From: Calamus simplicifolius
Taxonomy: Eukaryota > Streptophyta > Magnoliopsida > Arecales > Arecaceae
Length of the DNA: 64,000 bases
Assembly: GCA_900491605.1 (NCBI GenBank)
Contig: UESW01003903.1
Coordinates: 742,508-806,507 of the forward strand
Reading direction: 5' to 3'
Both the position numbers and the translations under genes were made by a program. The notes beneath the pieces were generated by a model, which did no database searches, had not been told where the DNA came from, and worked only from the letters and a program-made list of their open reading frames with translations. This document shows positions 23,301 to 34,416 of this stretch, one piece after another; position 1 is the stretch's first letter; every line of letters starts with the position of its first letter.

Positions 23301-26300
23301 TTGAAATTTTATTTTACAGAAGAAATCTTAAATTAAGACTAAACTAAAGAATAAACAAAGCAAAGCTAAATTTACTAAAGTATTACAATATTATTAAATT
23401 ATTGTTAAATTATCATGTTATCATTTCATATTTTATTAGTTTTATAATATAGTAAATAATATTGTGAATATATATATTTATATTATAAAATATATTAATA
23501 TCTTTATTAATATAGCAAATATATAGTTATTATTATAATAATAGTATATACTAATTATTATTATACTACATATAGTATTGTTAATATTAATAATGACAAT
23601 AATATTTTGTAATATTTAATTGAATTAAATAGTTGTAATATATATTTACTTATAATAATATTGTGTTATTATATTTAAAAATATTTAATTTTTATTATAT
23701 TTTAAATAATTATTTATTACAATATAATATTTTATACATTTATATAATATATAATTCTAATAATTATATGAGGTAGATTTGGCTACATTCAAATGTAACG
23801 AAGTCCAAGATCCAATCACCTTCACCACCTTTTGATCCAAATTCAGATTGGCTATATTCGAATATGGCCAAGTTTACGTCTAATTATATTATATATTTAT
23901 AATATATTCTATTATTATGTGTTAATTATAATTTGTGTCATAGTGTATAAAAATAATATCTCTATGTAGTTGGGAAAAGGCTTAGATAAGTTGAGTTGAG
24001 TTGAGTTGAATTGTATAAAAATAATATAATTAATTATTATATATTTTCTATAGTATAATTATTATTAAAAATATTGTTTTATTTTGGTCTCTTTTTAATT
24101 TGGAAACAGAGGCATTTTCAGAATCTTAACATATTTTCCACTTGGATTCATGGTAATTTGGCTTGTTAACTAAATATGTCAATATGAGTCACCCAACTAT
24201 CTACAATTAGATTACTGCGCAAACCAAATATGAATATTTGACATGCCCAAACATTTAAATTCTAGGAATTAAATGTCTAGTAATGCAATGCCAAGAATCT
24301 TGCATTTCATGAACCAAATGCTCCATACAAATTATTGTAGCAGAATCATAATCCTAAGTAAGGTTTTGAGAAGGCAACCCTTTGATTTGTTCCCGTTTTT
24401 TGAGAACTATAACATTATACTACTTGGTTTTATGCATTCTTCTTCACCATTAGTTCCTATATTTCTGCTATTTCTTTGTTTTCCTGTTGCAATATGTATC
24501 CAGGTTACCTTAGGTGTTTGCGTCCTTTTCTCGACATTTTAAAATAAGTTTATATCCTTTTTCCTTATCTGGTATTCTACTCTTTATTGTACACACTGTT
24601 GGTGTGTTCTCCAACATGTCACTCTAGAGATGCACCTTCAACTCTTGCTGGCTGGGTTGGTCCACTTACTTTTCTTGGTTTATAATTTTGTGGCTGTTCT
24701 GATCAGAACCATGGAGAAATAAGAGTACTTCTGTTTGGTTATTAATGATAAGGCAGGAGCTCTCATACATCAGATGCCTTCATCATTTGGCTTCATACAA
24801 GAAAGTCTGGTTTAATAATGAACATTTCTATTCTCAGCTTTTCATACTTTGTTGTGTGGAATAGTTGTTATGGTTTCCTTTATGAATCAGACTGGTAAAT
24901 AATCTTCATTAATCCTCATACTTTGAAGGCTTGTTATCCTGTTATTAGACAGCCATCTGTATCCATATTCACTAGAGAATTTCCTTTTCTCAACTATCAA
25001 ATCATTAGGAGTTGCTTCTCTTGGAAAATGATATGCAAGCTTTGGAGGAAATGTATCCTCAAGGAGAAAAGGTGAGAAAATATCGGGCAAGTATCCTCCT
25101 TTCTTTCTTTTCTTTTTTTAATAAAGATGTTTTACCGTTCATTCTTGTACAGGCAGAGACTACTTGGGCTCTAACTGTCCTGGGCTACTTGGCAAAATTT
25201 GTCTTGGGGGTTGTTGGGTAAGCACTTTATCAGAAGATACCATCATTAAATCTTTAGGTATTTCCAGTTATGCTAAGATCTCTTTTCAGCATGCTTGATT
25301 TATGAATCCAACTGTTGTAGTAGAAATTGTTTGTTGGAAACAGTGCTGAAAGACATGGAGTATTTGCATCTTTTGGTAGCTTGATTACCCAATCATTTTG
25401 AGAGAGTTTTGCATAATTTGGATAAGTTCAAACTTTCTAACTATACATACATCAGCAAGAAAAGTTGCTTTGGAGCAATTTTAGCATTCACATTCATTTT
25501 TTCCAATCATATTGTAGTGATATTATGTATCATGTTTTGGTGGTATCATCGCCATGTTGCCACTGACTTATACTTCTCAATAGTTTGTGATGGAATTATT
25601 TCTCCCCATCAAGGCAAATATAGAGGAGATTAATGATCTTTTCCAAACTATAAGTTACAATAAAACTACCTACCTCAGAATGTTAACCTACTAGAAGGGA
25701 GCTCCACTAATTCTCTTGGAAATTCATACTGCCATGGTATTTGCTGCCTTCAGTTCCTTCCCCTTCTTGTCAACTAATCAGAAACAGTGTTGACCTCCAT
25801 GTTTATGTGTACTTGTATTTCAGATACTGCACAATTATATGTGGATACTTTCCAGATACTTCCAGGATACTTTTTCTAACTTAAGTAGTGGGTCATTGGG
25901 CTTGGGTCAGGCAAATTTTGAACTCAGGTGCAGTCAAGCAAATTTTGAACCCAGATTGGCACCTGGGTCCAATAACTTAAAAGAAACACTAAGATGGCCT
26001 GCTGGCCTCCCTTTCTCTCCTATGGCCTGGTGCCTAATTTTGATAAGAGAGAGGAGGCAGTGTGGAGAAGGGGAGAAGCATTATAGTGTGAGAAACATTC
26101 AATCTGTCAAGCCTTTGTCAAAAATTATGTCAAAGGACAGCATGGTGTGAGAAATATTTATCACAGACACCACCGATCCATATACCGATCACCCTGAAAC
26201 CTAAATAAAGGCTGAAGATGATTTGTAATTCTGTTTCTTGCATTACTTAAATATGTCACTAATTTTTTGAGTATGTTTTGAACCTCATATTATTAAAAAA

Positions 26301-29140
26301 AAATGTTTTAGTAATCTACCAGGTTGCAGGTAGGGAAAACTATTTATTTGTTATCTGGCTATAAGTACTGGTACATGTAGGCTTTTTTTTATATAAAAAA
26401 AAGAACCTACATTACCATGTCTAAACCTCAGACAGGATGCATACTGGATCGTTTAATTCTAGCTGCATCCTTGTTATCCTACAATTTGCTTTAGTTTTAT
26501 ATGCTGCTCAAATTTATTTTTAAACCAAAATTTTCTTGTAACCAGAAAAAGGGGTAAAAAATAAAACTCCATTTCATAATTCTATCTCAATCCTCATCTT
26601 TTGCTGGCATCTTCTGCACTATTTTGTTATAAATAGCATTGGCCCGGTTTCTATGAAAAGTTGATGCACTTAACATTAGTATTTCTAGAAGGGCAAAAGT
26701 CAATTTAAAAGAGAAGGGCAAACAATTGATATGAAATGAGGAAAAAAAATGGTAAGTTTACAAAGAGTAAAGGTGGCAAAAATGGTATATTTGGGCTATT
26801 CCTTGCTGCTCAAGCTGCATCTCCATTCTAGATCCATTGAACCTTCAACTTTTCTATAACATTTCAGAAATAGTGGCTGAAAATTAATCTTTAGTTTGGG
26901 TATATAGCCAGTGGAAACTCCTTTAATAAGGAGTCCACATACTCGACCATTCCTGACCCAGCTAGATGCTCTAATGGCAAGAAGGGTTCATTCGGTTATC
27001 TTTGACAATTAGACAGGATGAGGTAGCAATTATGTTTTGGATTATAGTTTCTGAGCAAAGTCAAGGCCCATAAGTGAGGCTTATTACTTGGCTCTGGATT
27101 CCGGTTTCATAGTGATAACAAAAGTTTGAGAAGCTAAAACAATTTCATGACATACTTCTTTTTGCTACTATGAAACAACCAAAGTTAACGATTCAAATTG
27201 TTTGAAGCGGCTCGGTCACAATATTTTGCCATTTCATTTTCACATGATAAATAGCTTTATGGGCTTCCTGATCCACCTAAGACATCTACGAGGTGTAAGT
27301 ATGCTTTCCTGTTTTCTTGCCAGCTGGGGGTACATAAATGTTCCTCCCACATTCGATATAATTCTACTGTTCATCTTTCAGAAAAGTATGATGTCATTCT
27401 GTTGTATGCCCTAATTTTTTTAAGCCTTGTCATAATGAGTAACATGCAATCTATGCTCTGCACTTCTATTTCAGGTTGATTATTTCTGTGGCTTGGGTTG
27501 CACACATCATCATATATCTATTAATCGACCCTCCTCTCTCTCCTTTCCTAAATGAAGTCTTCATCAAATTGGATGATGTCTGGGGTGTGTTTGCTGAGCA
27601 CCTTGCAATGCGTATAGATATTTTTTTTTGTTTTCTTTGGGAATCGTCAATCTTAGTTACTTTCTTTCTTTCTTTTTACAATTTGAACCAGGTCTTCTAG
27701 GCACTGCAGCATTTGCATTTTTCTGCTTCTACCTTCTGCTTGCAGTGATTGCAGGGGCAATGATGCTTGGTCTGAGATTAGTCTTTATTACCATTCACCC
27801 TATGAAGTAAGTAACTGTTGTTCCTAGGCTTTACGTTTGTACTCATTGTCCATTTGTTTAGAATGACTTCTTCCCTCTGTTTCCTGACAGTTCATCTCTG
27901 TTTCAGGTGGGGAGGAACTCTGATGAACTCTTTTCTCTTTAATGTGGCACTTATCCTACTTTGTTCCATCAGGTCTGCATATGAAGTCCTTAACTGAAAC
28001 TGATATATTGATCTGTGCATTGTCATCAAGCTTAATTGAAGACTACCTGTTAAGAACTTAAAATGACACTAGTTGCTCGAGTAATTACTTTTACAAGTAA
28101 AATTTCCTGATCTTTGATGATACTCTTAATGGCCTGTCTCCAACGAAGTCCATACCATCACAGTTCAAATGTTGGATTTCTTGAATTGCAGATTGGGTCA
28201 CTTCATGGTGCTTTCTTTTGACAGTACATATGATGATATTGTGATTGGATCCCATGTCACTGCTTTAGGGACCAACAGTCGTAGCTAAAGTTTTCATGTT
28301 TGACATCAATTAATGTCTGATTCAACCCCCTTCCATTCTGATCATGATGCATAGATCTCATCATGCGTATACAAAATTTTATGTGGATGGCCCTTAATGG
28401 TTAAAGGCGAGGATCTCTTTTCTTTGAAAATCAGGCTGTCCTTAATTTAAAACGGTTTGCATAAAGGCATAACCATTATACAGTCTGGAAGAGCTTTGTG
28501 CTTCGTTTTCCATAGATCCATATTCTGATAATTTTTGGGTTTCTCTTTTCTTAGAACCATATCACAGGCATTGAGCCTTCAGTTTTTCCAGATTCTCATA
28601 GCATTTCTATTTCCTTGTGGAAATTCACTTTTCTCATATAAAATGATCTATTTTTTGAGAACTACTCGTATTATGATCTATGGATGAAAACATTCGATGA
28701 TCTCCCTTGCAGTGTGATTCAGTTCTGTGCTACGGCCTTTGGTTACTATGCACAGGCAACAGCTGCTCAGGAGATATTTGGGCACACTTTGCAGTCCCTT
28801 CGTGGAATCAAGTATCTGTACAAGTAAGTCAGAAGGCTATCTTTGTAGTTGACGGGTCATCATTAGAAACGCATACATTCACCTGTTCTGAACATGGTAC
28901 TTTTTGTTAATTGGACTGTCCTTGAAATCATATTTTACAGGTACAATGTATTTCAATATGCATTTGTTGGTCTGGCAGTAGTTACTCTTTTCTACTATGC
29001 AGCATTTGTAAGTTCTATTCACGGAGTTTGTTCATTGGATGACATTGAATTTGTCACCATTTTGACTGCATTGTGACTTCAATTGCTTTCAGGGATGGAA
29101 AAAGAGACGACCAAGTGGCAGGTTCCAGCTTTCCGGTTGA
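17319..29140 (+). CDS. LIMR/LMBR1-like multi-pass membrane protein
   Basis: A member of the plant LIMR family (LMBR1/LMBD1-related). Its molecular role in plants is poorly known; animal relatives are receptor-like or lysosomal membrane proteins. Exons: 17319-17668, 17782-17867, 20835-20953, 21248-21358, 21673-21771, 21900-22022, 25009-25071, 25153-25217, 27475-27584, 27692-27806, 27907-27972, 28713-28823, 28941-29007, 29093-29140. Phases agree throughout and give 510 residues, essentially the family length. It begins MGDFNLALVIVAVVV and ends PSGRFQLSG. Hydrophobic helices are visible at about 6-28, 44-62, 88-110 and 126-145, with more after residue 318. Residues about 256-317 form a charged, coiled-coil-prone loop (KKARELKKAAEALHQEERS). 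The first donor is an unusual GTCGAT, chosen because it alone keeps the conserved DQDK-S-V-AKRLKSALLWV sequence. Confidence 0.93.
17868..20834 (+). other. Intron 2 of the LIMR gene
   Basis: About 3 kb, from GTTAGATT to GGTGGCATCAG. It is AT-rich. The only recognisable insertion is an RTE LINE 3' tail at about 19630-19722. Confidence 0.8.
19628..19722 (+). mobile_element. RTE-type LINE 3' end fragment
   Basis: Contains the terminal RTE block CTTGAATAGAGCAGAGTGGA, then GCCGACCCCATGTAGTTGGG and AAAAGGCTTAGATGAGTTGA, closing in TTGAG-type repeats. The same ending occurs at 23960-24011 and 50690-50954. It is extremely 5'-truncated. No clear target duplication was found. Confidence 0.75.
22697..24324. 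mobile_element. Possible non-autonomous DNA transposon with TTTGGTT ends
   Basis: The left end reads GGGGTGTTTGGTTTG. The complement of the right end reads GGAGCATTTGGTTCATG, so the ends form imperfect terminal inverted repeats. The inside is AT-rich and non-coding. No flanking duplication could be fixed, so the superfamily (hAT or PIF/Harbinger) is undecided and the boundaries are approximate. Confidence 0.45.
23960..24011 (+). mobile_element. 52-bp RTE LINE tail with 16-bp target duplication
   Basis: The insertion carries GTAGTTGGGAAAAGGCTTAG followed by repeated TTGAG units. It is bounded by identical 16-bp copies of TGTATAAAAATAATAT at 23944-23959 and 24012-24027. This shows a real retrotransposition event that copied only the last ~50 bp of the element. 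Confidence 0.85.
25218..27474 (+). other. Intron 8 of the LIMR gene
   Basis: Starts GTAAGCAC and ends ATTTCAG. About 2.3 kb of AT-rich sequence. I recognise no transposon ends or coding sequence. Confidence 0.8.
27973..28712 (+). other. Intron 11 of the LIMR gene
   Basis: Starts GTCTGCAT and ends CCCTTGCAG. No notable internal features. Confidence 0.8.
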
Positions 29141-29927
29141 TCATGTTCTAGTGCCGGCCAGATTTCCCAACGATTCCCCTGTGGATTGATGGAAGTTGTT
29201 GCTTGTACTTGTTTTCTTAAATGCTGGGAGGAAACATTGGATCGCATCCATGTAAAATAGCTATCTACAGAGTGACACGCCTTCGGACAATTGTCATGTT
29301 TTCTTGATATTGTGTTATTCATGCTCGTGTTTTCTTTTTTCATACATTTTGATGTATTATTTTGTGGTTGGCCTAACCAGTTGTGTATTTTAATCCAATG
29401 AGAGTAAAGTTTAATCATTTCACGTGCAGCCAATCATCCAATTCGTTATAATGCACTACAATTATAAGCAAATTGTCCTTGCGGTTGGTATCTGGTGGAA
29501 AACTGAAGCTCAGTGGAGTGGGCTGATGTTGTGATGAATTCTTACTTCGCCTGGCCTCGAACCAACTTGAGCTAAAAATGGAAAAATTCTGACCTGGGAT
29601 CCACGGGAGGCGAGACGGGCATAGCCCAATTTCAGCTGGACTTGTAACCAAAATCGGTCAGCTCCAGAAGGACGCTTGGCTGCTAAATTTTAACTACCCG
29701 GGAGGTTGAACCAGACTTGCTTGATTTCGAGTCCGGCTCCACCACATTCATACTCTCGCCAATTCAGAAATCATGAAATTAAGCACCTGTCAAAGTCTTT
29801 GGAGAGCAAAAACATGGGAAGCTGAGTTCAATATAGGTGGATAACAACTGGAACGGTCATTAATTCACCTGTAACAAACCGAGTCCGCACCGACCGACCG
29901 CGGGATCTCACCGACGGTTCTGATCCC
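29141..29927. other. LIMR 3' UTR and intergenic DNA
   Basis: The LIMR 3' UTR probably runs to about 29420. The rest is mixed-composition intergenic DNA with no recognisable gene or repeat. Confidence 0.5.
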
Positions 29928-30180
29928 ATGGATGGGAACACCACGTTGGCGCGCGGTTTACCCGTTTCGTGCGGTAGAACGGCGCATATGAGGACCCGAC
30001 CCGACCCGACCCCACTTATGGATAAAATACCCGATCTGCCCTCTCGCCGCAATCGTATTCCTCTGCCTCAATTGTGCTCCCCGAGCTCAAGCCTCGCTTG
30101 CAACTTCCTCCCATTTCTATCTCTTCTCCGCAGTCGCCCTCTCTTCCTCTTCGGTTGTCGCTTAGGAAGAATTCTAAAAG

Positions 30181-30207
30181 GAGGAGGAGGAGGAGGAGGA
30201 GGAGGAG
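30181..30207. repeat. GGA trinucleotide tract
   Basis: Nine or so consecutive GAG/GGA units in the leader of the unidentified gene. Confidence 0.9.
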
Positions 30208-30274
30208 ATGTAGCGAGGAAAGCTCCTCTCGGCCTGATCTGGCAAACGTTAGATATTGAGTGGAGATTTCTAAG

Positions 30275-30361
30275 ATGGCGGCCGCGATGCACGCCAATAT
30301 CTATCGGAGGAAACTCGATAAGTTGGACGAAATCTGGGAGATCCTCCCTCCGATTCACTAG
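30275..30361 (+). CDS. 28-codon ORF in a leader exon; possible uORF peptide
   Basis: ATG at 30275 opens a 28-residue frame containing MHANIYRRKLDKLDEIWEIL and ending PPIH before TAG at 30359-30361. The peptide is charged and helix-like, and the ORF lies wholly inside an exon that ends at a strong donor 30 bp later. A second ATG at 30635 (MHGKLKQSAISPSFLKEKAQ) follows after the intron and could be the main start, which would make this an upstream ORF. I do not recognise either peptide. It could equally be a chance ORF in a truncated gene. Confidence 0.4.
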   Translation: MAAAMHANIYRRKLDKLDEIWEILPPIH

Positions 30362-30567
30362 CCCTTCGAATTTCTGGGAGTCTCGCGGCGGGTGAGTAAT
30401 GGAACTCGAACTCTATTAACCTTTTCTTCTCTTCTTTCTACCTCTTTGCATCTAGCAATGTTGTCGCATCTGAGTGCGAGATTTACTTTTCTTTTTCTTA
30501 TGCTGCTTCTTATAATTGCTTTAACAGACGATTTAACACTTTCTCTGGTAACTTCTGAAACTTCCAG

Positions 30568-30699
30568 AGCTTCTCTTTGGTTTTCATCTCGTCTCTTTTG
30601 CTGTGCTCTTGAGCGTAACGGCTAGAGACCAACGATGCATGGAAAGTTGAAGCAGTCGGCGATCTCACCGTCCTTCCTCAAGGAAAAAGCCCAAGCCAA
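30568..30699 (+). CDS. Candidate first coding exon of an unidentified gene
   Basis: A possible acceptor (AACTTCCAG, ending 30567) precedes an ATG at 30635. The frame from that ATG reads about 22 codons to a donor-like GTACCA at 30700. The product is not recognised and no downstream exon was identified. The gene may be broken, or may continue in exons too short or diverged for me to see. Confidence 0.3.
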
Positions 30700-31557
30700 G
30701 TACCATCTCTTCTCCTCTACTCTCTCTTTCTCCCATCTTCTCTGATTTTTCTATTTAAAGATAGAAAACGGTAGGATAGTGATTTTCTTACATTTTATTG
30801 GAAAAATCAGAAGCGGTTAGAATCTCAGATGGTCATGAAGGCGAGATTTGAGCACAAATTTTTGAAAATTTAACAACATATAAAGCACTCTTGTTTTTAC
30901 TTCATGCTTGTCTCCCTTGAAAGGGCGCGCAAAAGAAAGAGGTATAAATTGGCAACTCATGGACTTGCAGACAGAAGGTTCATGGTCTCTTGTTTATAAG
31001 AGTAGAGTTTTGCTTTCAAGCAATTTAAATTAAAACCATCCAAGTGACGTCTAACTTCAACATTCCAATAAAATTCAGCACAAATTTACTAAGGACTAAA
31101 ACAATAAACTAAATATGTTTATTATTATTTTTAAGATTGATAGGATTACGTGTGAGCAAATTGATATGGTGATCCAAAAAGAAATATCACGTATATATTT
31201 CAATTTAATAAGATAGAAAAGTAAATAGACAATTGAGTTTTTAACCTTAGCATCCAAGCTTGATAATCATTCCACTCTCTCTCTCTCTCTCTCTCTGAAT
31301 CCAAAGAACACTCTTACTAATTACTAGCTCATGTTATTGCTTGCTCATCAAATCTATCATTTAATCATTTAGTCTATCACTTAGCCAATGATACCTATCA
31401 AGAATATAAGCTACACACAATAATTTCCATGTTGGCAATTATTTTCATCATCTTAAAGCTGCAAATAAAAAGTAAGAATCACTAACCTTCAAATTCACCA
31501 GTTTCATCTAACCTGAATTGCAAATGGTCTTGATTCCACTTAATTTTGAATACATAT
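30700..31557. other. AT-rich spacer before the gypsy element
   Basis: No recognisable coding sequence. A CT microsatellite of about 11 units lies at 31275-31296. The last five bases, CATAT at 31553-31557, are the target-site duplication of the element that follows. Confidence 0.55.
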
Positions 31558-32261
31558 TATTGCGGGGTAAAAATATCTCCACATAAATCAGCTGACATGA
31601 GCAACGGATCGGATCTATCTTTAGGTTACGATCGATCCTTATGAGCCAAGGGATGCCTTGCCGAGCTATTACCTCGGCTGATCGATCTTCAGCTTAACCA
31701 AGTCTTGCTCTCAAGCCAAAGCGATCGAACCTTAACAGTCGGGACCCACTCGACCGACCCTTCTCTTTAGCCGACCTTCAGCTCGCACCGAATATCTCGA
31801 CCATTAGATCACTAGAATCATAAAGATCTCGGAGCTTCTTTCCGAAATAGTCCTCCATAAATAGAAACGAAAGCCGGATACGGCTCCTCCCCCTCCATGA
31901 TCTGCAGGATCACGAATCCCCTCGATAAGTTATACGATAATTTGGCCTTATCATTGCCCAACTTTCATAACAACTCTCCGAAAATCAAGTAACAGCTTAT
32001 CGGATCCTCCTCTTTTAAAGGGGGGAGGGGGGGAAGGGTAAGAACTCTAACCTTCTTTTCATTTTTCTTTTCAGAAAATCTTCTCCTCATATTTGAAGCT
32101 GTGAATTTTTCACTGATTTGAGCATCGGAGGGTCTTTCGTAAAGACCACCCGCCACGATCCCTGCGTGATGACTATCTTGTAGGTCCACCATAATGGGAG
32201 AGAGCCACCGGATCTAGACATGCACCATCCCCAAACCGAAGAACTAGAATCCGTAGCAACA
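31558..32261 (+). repeat. 5' LTR of the gag-only gypsy element
   Basis: Begins TATTGCGGGGTAAAAA and ends CCGTAGCAACA. The terminal inverted repeat of the family is TGTTGC/GCAACA. Here the second base is A, a G-to-A change. A CATAAATAG box near 31856 may be the promoter. Confidence 0.88.
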
Positions 32262-32879
32262 GATTGGTGCTAGAGGAAGGGCCTCAAGTCCCTTAAAATT
32301 TGGAAATAAGGAGAAAATGTTTTAAAAGAGAAGAATACTATTCCAAATGGTAAATCACAAAAGGGCAGCCATAGACGCCCTCGATCAAGCTGCCTCTCAG
32401 AGGCCTGATCCCTCACGGGACACAACATCCTCACAACCATCCCAGCCTGATGTCCGCCCCCCCTCGCGGCCCCCATTATGCAGGACCAGTTCAGCATGTT
32501 GGTCCAACAAGTACAGGCATTGGCGCAGCTAGTATAGGGACTCCCAGGAATCCTTTTTTCGGCTGCACCGAATCAGCAACCACTTGGTGGGGTAGCTGCA
32601 CCAGTTCAACCGATAGCCCCTTCACCCAGCCAGTTGGAGGCTATAAGCCTCTCGTAGCACCCTGGCCAGGGGATGGAAGGAGTAGAGCCCATTCCACCGA
32701 ACGCTGGAGACAGGGGCTTCCCCCGACCTCACCATGTCTGCTCCTTGTCTCCAATCTCTTCTCATCACGATTCGATGCCCAGATGTCGATCTTCCCGCCC
32801 GGCCTCTCCAAACATTCGGACCGAGGTGTTTGAGCGAAAGATCCAAAAGATGCGCCTAGAATTAGACGCTGTGAAGCAT

Positions 32880-33564
32880 GCCTCCCTATCGGAATCTCAT
32901 GTGGAGCAAGCCTTTCACCAGAAAGATTATGGATGAGACTATCTCACCGCACATCAAGCTCTCTGCCATCGAGCCATACAACAGGACGATAGATCCAGAT
33001 GACCATCTGAGCAGCTTTCGATCAATCATGCTATTCTATGGAGCCTCAGATGCAATTCTATGTTGAGCCTTTCCTTCAACTCTTAGGAGGTCCATCTGAA
33101 TAATGTTCGGCACATTAAAGCCAAACTCTATTGAGTCCTTTGACGAGCTTGACCGGTCCTTCATCAACCAGTTTGTTAGTAGCCGTCATTACCGGCAAAG
33201 ATCAGACTCCCTTTCTGAATTAAAGTAGTGGAAAGGAGAGTTCTTGAAGACTTTTTTGGGTTGTTTTAACACGGTCATGTTGAAAGTCGACCATATCAAC
33301 CATGAGGTGGCTATATCCGCCTTAGCAGGCAGAGTATTGAAGGAGAAAGACTTCTACTTGGCTCTAGAGGTGAATTACCCCCGAAGTCTCTCCGATATGA
33401 TGACTCTGACGAACAAATACACCGAAGTGAAGAATCCAAAAGGTCAGTGCGAGCTAAAAAATCAAAGAAGAAGGAGAAAACTAACTCAGACAACCTCCGA
33501 GTGTACTATCAATAAGATATCCCTCAACTATCTTACTACTTGTAATAGACTTCTTCATATGTGA
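32880..33564 (+). pseudogene. Broken gag of the gypsy element
   Basis: Segments EPYNRTIDPDDHLSSF, FGTLKP and LGCFNTVMLKVDHINHEVA belong to the retrotransposon gag (capsid) domain. At least three in-frame stops interrupt it (for example near 33063 and 33226). It parallels the minus-strand gag at 5776-5570. Confidence 0.75.
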
Positions 33565-33649
33565 ATGTATTTTCTCCAAATGACCATCTTCTTCAAGATG
33601 TTGGTGAGGTCCCAATTATTGACCAGACGGATCCATCCTCCTAACCTCA

Positions 33650-34330
33650 GCCTGGCCGATCGAAGCTTTTTGAAACTTGGCAGGGCCAAGTAAAAACTCC
33701 TTCGAGCCTCGGCATGGCTGATCAGAGTTCTCTGAAACTTGGTAGGGCTAAGTACAAACTCCTCCGAGCCTCGGCATGGCCGATCGGAGTTCTCTAAAAC
33801 TTGGCAAGGCCAAGTACAAACTCCTCTAAGCCTTAGCTTGGCCGATCAAAATTCTCTGAAACTTGGCAGGGCCAAGTACAAACTCCTTCGAGATCGATCG
33901 GAGTTCTCTAAAACTTGGCAGGGCCAAGTACAAACTCCTCCGAGCCTCAGCACGGCCGATCGGAGTTCTATGAAACTTGGCTGGGCCAAGTAAAAATATT
34001 CTCCGAACCTCGACAGGGCCGAGCAACTTTCTCCATACCTTGGCTGGATCAAGTAAAAATATTTTCCGAACCTTGGCAGATTCGAGCAACTTTCTCCATA
34101 CCTTGGCTAGGCCAAGTAAAAAAAAAATATTCTCCAAACCATGGTAGGGCCGAGCAACTTTCTCCATACCTTGGCTGGGCCAAGTAAAAATACTCTCTAA
34201 ACCTCGGCAGGGCCGAGCAACTTTCCCTGTACCTTAGCTTGGCCAAGCAAAAATATTCTCTAAACCTTAGTAGGGCTGAGCACCTAAGTCATCTAGACCT
34301 TGGTATGGCCGAGCATTTTATCTCTTCGAA
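33650..34330. repeat. Minisatellite with covarying palindromic cores inside gypsy element
   Basis: Units of about 60 bp in the first half combine two cores, a CTCGG-type and a CTTGG-type, with spacers AGTACAAACTCCTCCGAG and TCGGAGTTCTCTGAAA. The second half alternates AGTAAAAATATTCTC and CAACTTTCTCCATAC spacers. Cores include CTTGGCAGGGCCAAG at 33676-33690, CTTGGCTAGGCCAAG at 34102-34116 and CTCGGCAGGGCCGAG at 34203-34217, all perfect 6-bp stems. It is the same sequence family as 230-1012, read on the opposite strand. Confidence 0.85.
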
Positions 34331-34416
34331 TTCTTCCTTTGCCATTAGAGTCAGCCACTAGAGCTCTACTCCCTACGCTCAAAATTAAACTCGGACTAGG
34401 GAGTTGGGGGGGCAAG

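Larger units (their letters stand above)
22023..25008 (+). other. Intron 6 of the LIMR gene
   Basis: About 3 kb, from GTATGCCT to ATCATTAG. A probable DNA transposon occupies 22697-24324. It is extremely AT-rich internally (about 22975-23160 and 23330-23765) and carries a 52-bp RTE insertion. Confidence 0.8.
29928..30391 (+). other. Promoter-like GC-rich leader exon of an unidentified or truncated gene
   Basis: Composition changes sharply at about 29880 to GC-rich sequence with CCGACCCGACC motifs, then CT-rich leader sequence, a GGA trinucleotide tract (30181-30207) and a short ORF at 30275-30361. It ends in an excellent donor, GTGAGT at 30392. This matches the first exon of a plus-strand plant gene. 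No later exons with recognisable protein were found before or after the LTR element that begins at 31558. Confidence 0.45.

Noticed and set aside
29828..30358. Minus-strand frames across 29828-30358
   Set aside because: These are arginine/leucine-rich shadows of the GGA tract and CT-rich leader. Promoter and splice signals point to the plus strand.
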